Shown in pieces: positions 34,197 through 45,430 of a DNA stretch of 64,000 nt. The translations under genes and the position numbers were made by a program. The notes beneath the pieces are model-generated. The model had not been told where the DNA came from. It worked only from the letters and a program-made list of their open reading frames with translations, and made no database searches. The stretch is from Chiua virens (Eukaryota; Basidiomycota; Agaricomycetes; Boletales; Boletaceae), in assembly GCA_019787685.1 (NCBI GenBank), contig JAHNUO010000038.1, forward strand, positions 186,001-250,000. Direction: 5' to 3'. How positions within the stretch are numbered: the first letter of the stretch is position 1; the number at the start of each line of letters is the position of its first letter.

Positions 34197-35665
34197 CTAT
34201 CGAATCATGAGGCCAATCCCAATTCCGATGCAGAAGCTACCCAGCAATGCAACTCGCACCTCGCTCTCAGATAATTTGGTCCAAGCCTTCGACAGGCTTT
34301 TGCGGAAGCGGTCTCTCATCGGATCAAAAAGAGAAAGAGTCAACGATAGCAGACTGGAAATGTGAAGGGGGTCAACACAAGGCAGGGGCGGACCGATCGC
34401 ATCAGGACGCGCTGTAACCGTGTTTTCTCTGTTGCGGGTAGCGACGTCCTGGGACAGCCGGATCTCCCACTCGGCCTCCCACCTGGCCTTGTCCCAACCC
34501 TGTGGCTTCTCAGAGTAGTACGCGGTTTCACGATGGCTTGCAGCAATATGTTCTACCGCGCGCTCAACTTCTCGCCAACGCAGGAACCGTTCAGCTGCCT
34601 CGTAGCGCAGCGATGAGAGGGTTTCTGGTGACCGGAATAAGCCGTGACGGAGGGCAGAAGATGAAGAAGGTCTGAAGGAAGCCATGTGGGGTCGTGAGGG
34701 GAACCTGGTCTGGTCCGGACCATGGCGGAGTACAATAACAGGGATATGGGGCGCAAGGGTGTCAATGAGTTGGTCCTCCGTGCCAGATGGTCCTAAACGC
34801 AATCGATAATAAACTCCATGAACACATAGAAAGACACAAATGGTGTGACTCACCTAAATCTGTCAGAATTACGAGCGCGGTGTATAACGGGCTCCACGGT
34901 GAAGCAATCAAATTAGTCAGTGCGGCAGACGGGTGGCAGTGCTGGTCAACTATCTCCAGTAGAGAATGGAATGGTGAATGGATGAGTGGCAGTATGGATG
35001 AAGGCTGGTATTCATTTTGTTCAGAATGAATTTGTAATGTGATGAAATGGCACACGTACACTGTGGTGAACAACCAGCTCAATGTTCCGCGACGGTTCAA
35101 ACTTTTCGAGACCATGCGCGTCCTTGTGTTCAATCCAGTCCGTCGAAGCACGTAGCATGAACCCGTCGCTAGTTGCTTCCCAGTCGCCGGTGTCCACTAT
35201 GTCTTCATTGTCCTCGAACAGTAGGGTGGACAACAATAAATGATCCTCGACGGCATCCCCAATGACGAGTAAACGGATGTCACCCAGAGTCTTTCCGTAC
35301 TGTGTCGGTCGCGGGAGGGCTTCGGGGAGGGTCAAAGACGGGATGATGAGCCCCTGTGCCAGTGTGGAATCTCTGGCATGATCAGAGTGGGGATGGGAAT
35401 GCGGGGGACTGGCAGCGGCAGAGGAGAAAAAGAAGGAGGAACCGACGGAGGGTAAGGAAGATATTGACTCTGACGGGCTGTCGGGGGGTGAAGGAAGTGT
35501 AGGAGAGGAAGGTTGTGAAGCACTGGCTGCAGGGCTGATAGAACTAGCGTGATGCTCTTGTCGTGGGTGAGGTGCTCGTATCGTAGACGTGCTCGTCGAT
35601 ACAGCGCTGGCAGATTCCATCGTCGAGGACAAGGGACAGAAGGTGCACGGTGTCAAGCCATCCAT
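34197..35665 (-). CDS. Conserved basidiomycete protein of unknown function, C-terminal membrane helix
   Basis: The N-terminal exon (ATG 35665, or 35620 as an alternative) begins MDGLTPCTFCPLSSTMESAS. A long Ser/Pro-rich region precedes YGKTLGDIRLLVIGDAVEDH, LLLSTLLFEDNEDIVDTGDW and STDWIEHKDAHGLEKFEPSR. Later exons read ALTNLIASPWSPLYTALVIL, LIDTLAPHIPVIVLRHG and RHGLFRSPETLSSLRYEAAE. Then come RFLRWREVERAVEHIAASHR, WDKARWEAEWEIRLSQDVAT and a final hydrophobic segment VALLGSFCIGIGIGLMI, stop 34199-34197. The middle part looks like a Rossmann-type or GTPase-like fold (LLVIGDAVED; PLYTALVILT), but no P-loop is seen. The C-terminal helix suggests tail anchoring. I recognise the family as conserved but know of no function. 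Confidence 0.65.
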
Positions 35666-35917
35666 TGTAGCCACTTTGCCCAGCTACACGTGTTTGGCCT
35701 ATCTAATTCCAGAAACCACTCCTAACCAATACTCTCCTCACAATACGGGTATCCATTCACACAATCACGCTCCAACTGTCGACGTGCGCGTCACCGATTA
35801 ATCCAGTATCTTGACACCTGTGCTGCGGAGAAATAACGGCATTATATTGATCCAATAAGAACCCCTGTGAAAGATCTTGAGCACGTAATCTCTCATTTGA
35901 TATCGTCAAGCTCATGC

Positions 35918-37621
35918 TCATGCCCGAACGACAAGGAATTGTTCTGGGATACCAGGACTCTCCTGTGGAGCCAGCGTTGGTAAAACGTATTTCTCGCCCT
36001 TCTCATCCTCGCGAACGATTCTGTTCACCTTGACAAGGAGCTGAGCAAGGAAACCTGCGATACTAACCCGTGTTCTCTTACCTGCCACGCTCTCGTGTTA
36101 CATCCAATGTGAGTAATCGGGGGGCAAACGGCAAGGATCGAGGTTGCTATTTGCATTAGCATGGGCAGGGACTGGCTCGTTGCCATTGACAAGTTGATGT
36201 GCACTGTGCGAAGATTCTTTGCCAACGCGAATAATTGAGCAACATCGTCCTAAAATAAGATTGTTTGGCATTCAGGAGTGAGAGATCACAATCAATTGGG
36301 GGACTCACTAGTTCGTTCTCCTCTGTTACTATAAATAATTGCTCAAGCAATGGACATTGCGAACAAATCAATTCCAGTGCGGCAAGGCCGATTTGCATGC
36401 GATGAATGGAGATTCTCCTTAGTCGCTGACCATGCTTTGTGACTATACCATCCCAAAATTCATCTAGTATGGGGGTCCATATCGTCTTGGTTGTGGAATA
36501 TATCGAGAATACCTCCAGAGGCGCCGAAGATAGGAGCTCCTCGACGTCGCGAGTCCACTCTGCCAGAGGCATGTTTATATGGACGGTCAGAGTAATCGCT
36601 CTCAACCGTCTCAATGCGTTAATGCGGAGGCATGCGGTTTTGAATGCAGACATATCCTACCGGACGCACGTCTGAGGCCAGCAGGTCAAGCATGTACGCG
36701 AAACACGTACAAATTCCTGTGAGAGTGCCTCCAGACTTATCTCGATAAGCCCGCTCGTACTGGCAGATGCAATCGCCATGATACCCGCGTGGGTCACTCT
36801 GGGGCATCCAATGATGTACAAACATTCCAATCCTTGAAGGTTGGGCGCAAGATGTGCGAGAAGTGCATCTGTTACATGGGTCGACGCCTACTGACAGCTA
36901 TAGTCTGTGCTTTGGCTTAGATCCGGGTGGTAACATTACCTTGCATATGATCGTGAGCCTGCGAAGTGTTTCGCCCGTGATCGAAGTCCAGGTGGGAAGA
37001 ATATCCAAAACGCGAGTGCTGGGCATGATTAACGAGATCTTGCTCAAGTGAGAAAACTGAGTGAGTATATTGGGATCATATCCACTGTCATTCCCATTGA
37101 TCTCCAGCTCACGCAGCTGAGTACAGCTATGGATGGACTTGAGGATCGTAGAATCGAGGGATCCGTCTCGGGTCCATGTACAAGACACGAGGTTGACGCA
37201 GTTTCTGACCCCTTTTACGCATGTCTGTCGTAAATCGGAGTTGGAGTTTGCGGATAGAGCCTTTGGAAAGTCTCTAATCTCTACCACGGTGCTGTATGAG
37301 ATTGAAGTCGAGACAGCTCAACAGCGACTCGCCTAATTTCTCTACATGGCGGGCGAGATGAGGACAGTTGGATAACGTCCTGAAGAGCAAGATGATCTGT
37401 TCAAACGGGACCATCACCTTGAAGCAAGTAAATTCTAGTCAGCCTGAGAGACCGACCTTGGTTTTTGCCTCTTTGTACCAGGGAAAGATGAATACGCGAC
37501 GATACAGTATGGGTGTCGCAAATATGTTGAAGGATTTATTCACAAGGCATAGCGTGAATATGTGCTGAGGCTTAAGAACAAAGTCAAGAATTATTGGCAA
37601 CAGCTCGAGTGGAAGTGCCAT
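35918..37621 (-). CDS. F-box protein with leucine-rich repeats
   Basis: Begins MALPLELLPIILDFVLKPQH and FTLCLVNKSFNIFATPILYR, a typical fungal F-box that would dock to Skp1 in an SCF ubiquitin ligase. Later exons are leucine-rich: LVSCTWTRDGSLDSTILKSI, CTQLRELEINGNDSG, LQGLECLYIIGCPRVTHAGI, LRAITLTVHINMPLAEWTRD, LRRISIHRMQIGLAALELIC and KNLRTVHINLSMATSQS. The final exon VNRIVREDEKGEKYVLPTLA ends in stop 35920-35918. Introns separate the repeats. Agaricomycetes carry large families of such genes; the target is unknown. Start codon lies 75 bp from the divergent SPT5 gene. Confidence 0.75.
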
Positions 37622-37696
37622 CTCGAAGTTGTTATGTAACTAGCATGATTATGGTAGTAGAAAGCTGACTAATCAGCAAAGCGAACGCTCGCGTCA
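37622..37696. promoter_or_regulatory. 75-bp shared upstream region of F-box gene and SPT5
   Basis: Only 75 bases separate the two divergent start codons, so promoter elements must overlap each other or the neighbouring coding exons. No TATA box is evident. Inference from arrangement. Confidence 0.4.
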
Positions 37697-40600
37697 ATGG
37701 GATCCAAGCACACCTTTCTTCCTACTACCATGGACATGGACGACGACTACCCAATACAGGATCAGGAGTCCGATCCCGTGCAGCAAGAGGTTGAGCAGGA
37801 GGAAGAGGTTGAGCAGACTCGGTCGGAACGCAAGACTGGAAAGTCTCGAGGCTCTATTTATGATCCATTGGACGATGACGAAGAGGAAGAGGAAGAAGAC
37901 GAGGAAGACGACGACGACGACGATCACCGCGGGAGGAAACGCGCAAAGGTTAGTCCTTCGCGACATACATTCGAGTCTATTCGCACAAAACTATAACCGG
38001 TGTAGCACCGTAAACGCAATGCAGTCAACCGCTTCCTCGATGTAGAGGCCGAGGTGGACACAGAAGAAGAGGAAGAGGAGGAAGAGGAGGAAGCCGGTGC
38101 TGGTATGTCATGATAATTGATCTCTGTTGCCACAGCTTTGACCACGTTATTCTAGATGAGTTCATTGCAGAGGCTGGACTGGAGGGGGAAGATGATGACA
38201 TGAATCGAAGAGCAGCTGTCAACGCTCGTCTTGATCGCAGAGAGCGAGAATTCAATGAACAGGACCTGGCCAAAATTGCGCAAAACCTTCACGAACGCTA
38301 TGGACGCGCTGCCGTACGGTATACGGGAGATATGAACGAGGTTCCACAGCGCTTGCTTATGCCTTCGGTCCATGATGCGAATTTGTGGCAAGTCAAAGTC
38401 AAGGTAATCCACCAGTCAACACCTCGGGGGCCCCATTAACACTACTTTCTCAGCCTGGGCGGGAACGTGATATAGTGTTCAGTCTCATGCGTAAGGCGAT
38501 TGATCTCGAGTATACGGCTCAACCGCTCTCAATATTATCGGCCTTTGAACGAGACTCGCTACCAGGGATGATCTACGTGGAAGCTCGTAGTACCCAGCAG
38601 GTTAATCAAGCAATCAAGGGTCTCGTTGGTGTCTACCCTAGCCGCGGCATCACTTTGGTACCTATCGAGGAGATGGCCAGCCTTTTGCAAATAAAAAAAC
38701 AAGACCTAACAGTCACCCCCGGAACGTGGGTTCGTATCAAGCGCGGAAAATACCAAGGCGACCTGGCGCAGGTAGTGGATATAACCGAAAACGGCGAAGA
38801 TATTGGCCTCAAGTTTATACCTCGTATCGATCTTAACCCGAGAGACGACACGAGTGTAGATGGTCGCAAACGGAAGAAAGTTGGCGCTGGTCTTTCCACG
38901 ATGCGGCCTCCCCAGCGGTTCTTCAACTATGAGGAAGTAATCAAGGTATATACTCGCAAGCAGGTCTCCAAACGCAATCAAGTCTATGTCTTCCAGAACG
39001 ACACGTACAAGGAAGGATTCGTTGAAAAGGACTTCAAGCTTTCGACGCTACAGCTGGATGATGTCAATCCTACTTTGGACGAGATCACACGCTTTAAACG
39101 AGGGCAAGATGGTGCCGAAAACGAACATCCGGTTGACCTCTCTATTATAGCTGAAGCTTCGCGGAAGGCAGCGATATCCGTCCTCCAACCCGGAGATCAT
39201 GTCGAGGTGTTTGAGGGTGAACAAGCTGGTGTACATGGTGTCGTCGATTCGATCAATCAGGACGTCGTCACTATCACTGCCGTTGGTGTGGATATCGACT
39301 GGCCAAAAGGTAGACGTTCCAGCCCGCAGTGTCCGGAAAGCGGTTCAAACCAGGTGACCACGTCAAAGTGATGACTGGTCAGAATGCGGACGAAACTGGT
39401 CTCGTCGTGTCTGTTTCCGACAACGTAGTCACTTTCCTTTCCGATATGTCAATGCAGGAGGTAGGCCCCTTTGTTTGTAACTGTTCCTCTATTCTCACTA
39501 TGCTTCCGTCACAGGTTTCTGTGTTCTCAAAGGATCTCCGAGAGGCTGCGGAAGTGGGTTCCGGCACCAACATTGTTGGTAACTACGAGTTACATGACCT
39601 TGTTCAACTAGAGTAAGCTCTTACTCTACTGATCGCACTTTGTTACTGATGGAGTATTAGTCTACAAACTGTGGGAGTCATCTTCAAGACAGAACGTGAC
39701 TCCTTCCGAGTACTTGACCAGAACGGTCAAGTACGGCTTGTACAACCACATCAGATATCCATGCGCAGGGATTCCAATCGTGCAATAGCAACTGACTCTG
39801 AGGGTCACTGAACTCCGAATCAACGATAATGTCCGAGAAGTGGATGGGGAGGTGTGTTCATACGAATTGTTCGCCAACTCGTTCTTGAATGTTCCACAGA
39901 GTCGTAAAGGCAGAGTGCTCCATATTCACCAATCATTCTTTGCTTTCTTGCACAACCGTGAAGTTCCCGAGAATGGTGGTGTATATGTCACACGTGCCCG
40001 GTCCTTGGCTTCGCTGGCGCCGAAGGGCAACCTTGTCAAGCCTGGCACAGATCTGGGTAAGATGAATCCACAAGCGGCCGGTGGTGCAAGCACAGGAGGT
40101 ATGGTGGGTTCTGCCATGGGTCGGGGTCCTCGAGATAGGGATATTGGTGCCCTCGTCGCTATTATCAAGGGCCCGCAGAAGGGCTACATCGGGATCATTA
40201 AAGATACCAACGGAAACCTTGCTCGTGTAGAGCTGCACACCGGGAACAAGGTTATTACAATCGACAAGGCAAAGCTCCACCGAAAATTGTACGTAGTGTA
40301 TGCGATTCTCAACTGCGTTGTTCTCAACCCCCATTCCAGGCCCGATGGATCCCTTGTGCCTCTTAACAAACCTTATAATCCAAATGCCGGACAAGGTGGT
40401 TTCAAAGCTCCGGGTGCACCGGCACGGACACCCAATCCTTACGCGCAAGGCGGCGGTCGCACGCCCGGATGGGGGGGAGGTGGTCGCACACCAAATCCGT
40501 ACGCGAACGGCGATGGGAGGACACCTGCAGGGAATGCCTCTTCCAGGACGCCGAATCCGTTTGCCGGCGACGGTGGCAAAACTCCCGCTTGGAACGCCTC

Positions 40601-41474
40601 ATCACGGACTCCTAACCCATACCAGGATGGTGGCAAAACCCCGGCTTGGAACGCCTCGTCACGGACTCCTAACCCATATGCGAACAACGAGTCTTCGCCA
40701 ACCTGGGGTAATGATGGCGGTAGAACGCCGCGCTGGGGTGGGGCATGGGGTAGTTCCGATAACAATAATGCATGGGGCGGTAATACGTCACCTGCACGGC
40801 CAGCCGACGCTGGTTATTCCGCATGGGTGGGTACCATCAAATTGGCAAAATTTACAATGGCTCAATAACTTGATAATAGTCTGCCCCGACACCTGCAGCA
40901 GCTCCAACACCGTTTTCTGCTCCAACCCCCGCCGCATCGTATCCGACTGCGCCAACACCGCGCACTATGGGATCAGGAGGGTTCATGTACTCCGCCCCGA
41001 CACCGGGGGTCTTGGCTACGGAAGATGACTCGAGTGAGTGAATGCTCTGTCGTTATAGTCAACTAATGTAGCTGTCTTTCAGCTCCTACGTGGCTACTGG
41101 AACCAGCCTTCAAGGACAAGAAGGTACTGATGGAGGTCTCTGGCACATTGGGCAAATGGCACGACGGGGAATACAACGGCTGCAAAGGCTTCGTGACCAA
41201 CGTTTTCCAATCAAGCGGAGACGTGCTGATCACCATCGAGCACATCGAAGGAAGCCGAGCTGGTACCACGCTCGAGGTCCCGATCACCTATCTCAGTCCT
41301 GTTCAGCCAAACAAAGTGGGCGATCATGCTCTTTTGATAGAAGGGGCTACCCAAGGCACCGAGGTGATCCTGAGTCAACAAGTTATGTCGGAGATGTGGC
41401 AAGTCGCCAAGTCGTTAAATGCGGAAATGCTCACCTGCGACGAGAGCATGATGGTGAAGCTGCATGTCAAGTAG
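37697..41474 (+). CDS. SPT5: Transcription elongation factor SPT5
   Basis: Large subunit of the Spt4-Spt5 (DSIF) complex that travels with RNA polymerase II. The acidic N-terminus is followed by the NGN domain (DANLWQVKVKPGRERDIVFS; MIYVEARSTQQVNQAIKGLV) and several KOW domains (LTVTPGTWVRIKRGKYQGDL; SVLQPGDHVEVFEGEQAGVH; KRFKPGDHVKVMTGQNADET; DIGALVAIIKGPQKGYIGII). Then a C-terminal repeat region (40420-40760) rich in TPNPY and TPAWNASS units, as in fungal Spt5 CTRs phosphorylated by Cdk9-type kinases, and a last KOW (WHDGEYNGCKGFVTNVFQSS), stop 41472-41474. Two A-runs (39305-39308 and 39337-39339) each carry one A too many for DWPKVDVPARSVRKRFKPGD. For an essential gene these are almost certainly sequence errors. 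Confidence 0.93.
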
Positions 41475-41620
41475 ATGCAATTTTGCTTTGTGCTGGTTTG
41501 ACCCTTTTGCAATTCATGTCCTTGCACCTCCTCATACTCGTAATTTATGCCTTTTTTGTAATTCAAAACTTGTTCGCGATCGTAGATGCAGCCGTCAAAA
41601 CCGTGGGAAGAGTTTGAACC

Positions 41621-42101
41621 ATGTCGTTTGTTGTAGGTTCACTCGCAGGCGCCGTCATAACGGGAGGCGTAAGGTCATTCCATACAGCCCTCTTCCAAAC
41701 TGACATCCCCGGACCACCATCCACAGGTTTACTATGGATTCTCCAACTTGATACAAACCAGGTACGTCCATCGTCGCACCCGCGCCTATCACCGCTCACG
41801 TGTCCCAGGACCGCCCACCATCGCACCGAGTAGGTTTCCCAGCACCACACGCACGCACTGACGAACCCGTCCATGCAGCCTCCTCTACCTCTCTGAACGA
41901 CTCGCCGGCGCGGACACGTTGACCGCAGGCCCCCTCCCCGCGTCCGCACGGATCGTCAACCGCCCGTTCAGGACAATGCTTGAGTCCCAGTGGAACGACC
42001 ACGTCGCGGGGCTGTTTTCGACCGCCGGGCGGTGGGAACGGAAGGCGTCTGATCGGACGCGAAAGGTGTTGTACGGCGAGGGATGGTTATCCTCATCGTG
42101 A
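41621..42101 (+). CDS. MIC12/AIM5-like small mitochondrial inner-membrane protein
   Basis: Four exons (41621-41668, 41727-41761, 41809-41829, 41879-42101) give a clean 108-residue protein. It begins MSFVVGSLAGAVITGGVYYG, a glycine-containing membrane helix, then FSNLIQTRTAHHRTDLLYLS and ERLAGADTLTAGPLP. The C-terminal exon reads RPFRTMLESQWNDHVAGLFS and ends RKVLYGEGWLSSS. The layout (short N-terminal helix, YYGFSNLIQ, coiled segment, W-containing C-terminus) resembles basidiomycete MICOS subunit Mic12 (AIM5), which helps form cristae junctions. The assignment is by overall pattern, not by a diagnostic motif. A 21-base micro-exon is required. Its 3' end faces the BRO1 gene. Confidence 0.6.
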
Positions 42102-42232
42102 CCATGTCTTGGCGAAGAGAGACGATGCCATTTGCCCCGCGAAGAATCGAGCGATCTATAGATGTGACACCAGTCTACACTAGCCTACGAAAAAGACCCT
42201 TGTGAACTCTCGAACGTCCTCCCTTGTGTGCC

Positions 42233-45200
42233 TCAACGTCCGTAATCTTGATAATACTGCGAAGGATAGCCTTGTGGAGGTGGTGGCGGAGGCATCGGCT
42301 GGTACTGTATCGGTGGTCGTGGCGCAGCACTGGAGGGCGCGGGCGAAGACGCGTATTGCGTGGGCGCGGGTGGTGCCGGGAACGCCGTATTCGTCGTGTA
42401 TCTCGAAGGCACGTATGAACGGGCAGGTTGTGACTGTGGTGGTGGCGAAGGGAACGTCGTTTGTCGTTGAGGTACAGATGGCGGGGGCGGTGGGACAGAC
42501 GGTGGAGACGGTAATGACGAGGCGGCGAACTGTGATGAGCCCAAGACTCCGAGACCGGCATATGGATCAGACGGTGGATTTGGTGCTGCGTACGAGCTGC
42601 GTGGCAACTGCGACGGAGGTGGAGGTGGGGGAGCGAAGGAGACCACCGGTCGTTGGAGCTGCGCTTGCGCTGGAGAAATGGGATTCGCGTATGGTGTGCG
42701 TTGGGGAAGCATCGCAGGTGAAGATGCACGGTGTGTGCTGCTCTGTAAGGTCATCGACGCAAATGATGCCTCGATGGAAGGCGGCGAGCGGGGTAGGGGT
42801 GGTACTGGAGGCTTGGTGGACGATGGAGGAAGGGATGGCTTGGCGGTGGACAATCGTTGTTTGACCTCTGCCTCTCCTGCTAGTCTGTCACGCTCAGAAC
42901 GCCGCTCTGAAACAAAGGTCCTCGCATTACGAGAAAGTGTCGTGCTCAGTTCTGTGAGTTGGTTATAGAATTGTAGTCCTTTCCTATCGGCGGCAACGAT
43001 CCGTGAGGTGAATCAATACGAGGACTGGCGATGTGACTCACGTCAATCCATCCCGGACTTCCATGTATCCATCGCGCGCACGCGAGATTCGTCGGACCGT
43101 GTCCTTCTTCCGTTTCTCTCGTTCTTCCCACTTCTTTGCTCCAGGTCCACGTCCTGCAGTGTCTCGAAGCGTTTTCCACAGGGTTTGAATTTCCTGCAAA
43201 GCGAGTTGTTGGTGGTGGACAGTGGCAATTAATCGTTGCTGATATGGCCTAAACTTTTCGAGCTCGGAAGCAAATAAAGTGGGCTCGACACTACTATTGC
43301 GACGGTTGAGGAGCAGAAGGTGCGAAACGTCGTCTGCTTGGATCTAAACCTCGTGAGCGACAACCGGGCGCGTTCAAGGGATGCCCTACCTTCTCCTTGA
43401 GGTCCTTGAGAACTTCGTTCCGTTCGTACGCAATCTTCTTAATCCTCCCAAGGCGCTCTTCGATCTCGGACGTGTATTGTCCAATTCGTGCCAATTCCTG
43501 CTCGTCGCGTGTTTCCGAGATAATATCAACATCCAGCAGACTCTCTGCACCACCCTGTTGTACGCTCGCCCGGAACAGATCTTCTAGACTGGACGATAGT
43601 GTTAGTGAGGTATCTCCTCTCACGCTGTCCCAGATCGCGACAACTTGCTGGTCGGAGGTCGCAGCTGCTTCGAGGGCATTCAGATGGGACTTGAGATCTT
43701 GTCTTAGGGACTTGTTTAACGATGCAGATGGTTCTTGTGTCCACAGATGGTCGTACTTGACCCTCATCGTCTCGCACTCGCGGGATTCGACGTCCAGATC
43801 ACGCGAGATAGATTCGAGCTCGGATTTCACTGCATCCTTGAGGCGAGACAATTCGCGCATGAGTGCATCGACGCTTTCTTGGTGTTCCATCACCCCGATA
43901 TCTTCTCTCCAACGCCGTACCTCCAATGGTATCTCATCCTCGGCGCCAACGCCTCCCTCCACCATAGCTTTGAACCGCCCAAGGCCTTCCTGCACCCCCA
44001 TGGCTTCGAGTGCGCTGCGTACTTCGACCTCTGCACTCTCGGCATTCTCCACCTCTTTCCGAACCAATTTTGCTTTCTCTTCCGAATACACGCTCGCGCT
44101 CTCGTGGACGCTCAGAGGAATAAGCTTGATGAAGATGTCCTGTCCAATGATGCGCTGCACTTCCTGTGTAGCGTAGACTTCTTGGATGGTGATAGGCGTG
44201 GCTACGGAATGCCTTGTCGATGTTGGGAAGTGCGTCGGGTGAAGGAAGGACGGCATTATAGATAAGATCGTTGTCGCGCTGTGCTTGGGTCTTTCGATCG
44301 GTGCATACTTGGAGATGGGATTTCGTAGCGCTCGAGAATGGAGGTCCCTGCGTCGGCTGGGAGGGTGGGTGAGACTGTGGGACCAGAGGGCAGAGAAGGA
44401 TTGGGCCGATCGGTGGCCCTCTTTAGCGAGACTCTCGGCGAGAGTGAAGCGTACGAGGGAATCGCCATAGGTTGCCTGCTTTTTCGTCGACCTGAGCACG
44501 GTAGAACTGGGCAAGTGAACCAAATAACTTGGATTTGATCTGAAACGAGATGAGATTCACGCCTGGAATGACACAGGTCGAGGACATACCTGTACGAGTG
44601 TGACCCAATTGCGATCAAAGATGCCTTTACCCATAAAATCTTTGACTTCTTCAGAAAGGGATGAATACATGGACGCGGTTTGAGAAGCAATCTTTGCCAC
44701 GAGTGTGGTGGCCTTCTTCTCTTCGACACACTTTTCGAGAAAAACCTCGGTAGCTTGCGCGAGGATGAAGCCAACCAAGAACTTGATGACTTCGCGACTG
44801 AGATCTGTGGATGGTGCATGCAGAAAGTTCTCATTGATATAGGTGAGCATGCCCGCGCAGGTACGGAAGTAATGGAACGCGAGCTTCAAGCCCTCTGGAT
44901 CGGACCTATTCTGAGAAGCGGCGATGGCGGAGTGGGTGGCAGCGATCTGGAAGAGGATGGATGCCTTCTCGAAAGCGATGGATGTTTGGGTGGTAACCTT
45001 GTTAGTGAATGCATCGTGCCAGGAGAAGTTGACACGAATCTCGGAGAAGCGCAGCTCGAGGAGTTCGAGCTGACCAAAGTACTTGTAGAGGAGATCGCGA
45101 CCTGGGAATGGGTGAGGGATGTGTAAGGTGGTCTAGGACGGCAAACAGACCGGTCAAGTCGCTTCCTGCGCCTTTGACTGCATCCTGTCTGCAACGCTGG

Positions 45201-45340
45201 AGAGTCTGACACTCCTGGGTATAATTATCGGGGTTTTCGCCATAAGACTTTGCGATCAGATTGCGGATGGGTGATGTCCAGTCGACCTCGTCTGTGGACT
45301 TTCTTGGGATTGCAATCATGGGTGACTGGTGCAAGGACAT
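42233..45340 (-). CDS. BRO1: BRO1-domain ESCRT-associated protein
   Basis: Bro1/ALIX-type adaptor that binds ESCRT-III and recruits a deubiquitinase during cargo sorting at endosomes. Starts MSLHQSPMIAIPRKSTDEVD, then IRNLIAKSYGENPDNYTQEC. The BRO1 domain has LLYKYFGQLELLELRFSEIR, FEKASILFQIAATHSAIAAS, FHYFRTCAGMLTYINENFLH, STDLSREVIKFLVGFILAQA and GIFDRNWVTLVQIKSKLFGS. The V-domain follows (IGQDIFIKLIPLSVHESASV; LDVESRECETMRVKYDHLWT) and then a proline-rich tail (PPPPPPSQLPRSSYAAP) ending SQYYQDYGR, stop 42235-42233. The proline tail favours Bro1 over the related Rim20/PalA. Three frame breaks lie in one 200-base stretch (about 44230-44400) between AQSFSA and VATPITIQEV; the rest is clean. 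Confidence 0.88.
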
Positions 45341-45430
45341 GATGAACTGCGCACAAGAAAGGTACCTACCCGACCTATCAATAACTAGGTTAATGCGGTG
45401 TTGATTAGTATTTGTTTCACTTAGTCTGCA
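45341..45430. promoter_or_regulatory. 90-bp shared upstream region of BRO1 and MIC10
   Basis: The two start codons are divergent and 90 bases apart, so the pair is likely driven by one short bidirectional promoter. Inference from arrangement; no motif is claimed. Confidence 0.4.

Noticed and set aside
39301..39345. A 33-base intron in SPT5 that would avoid the frameshift
   Set aside because: It would remove VDVPARSVRK, conserved in Spt5, and is shorter than any other intron here; two extra A's are simpler.
40300..41028. 242-codon open frame overlapping the SPT5 C-terminal repeats
   Set aside because: It is the +1 frame of a repetitive, GC-rich coding region; the SPT5 frame has the conserved repeats.
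42202..42864. 220-codon plus-strand frame
   Set aside because: Antisense of the proline-rich BRO1 tail; low-complexity coding often opens other frames.
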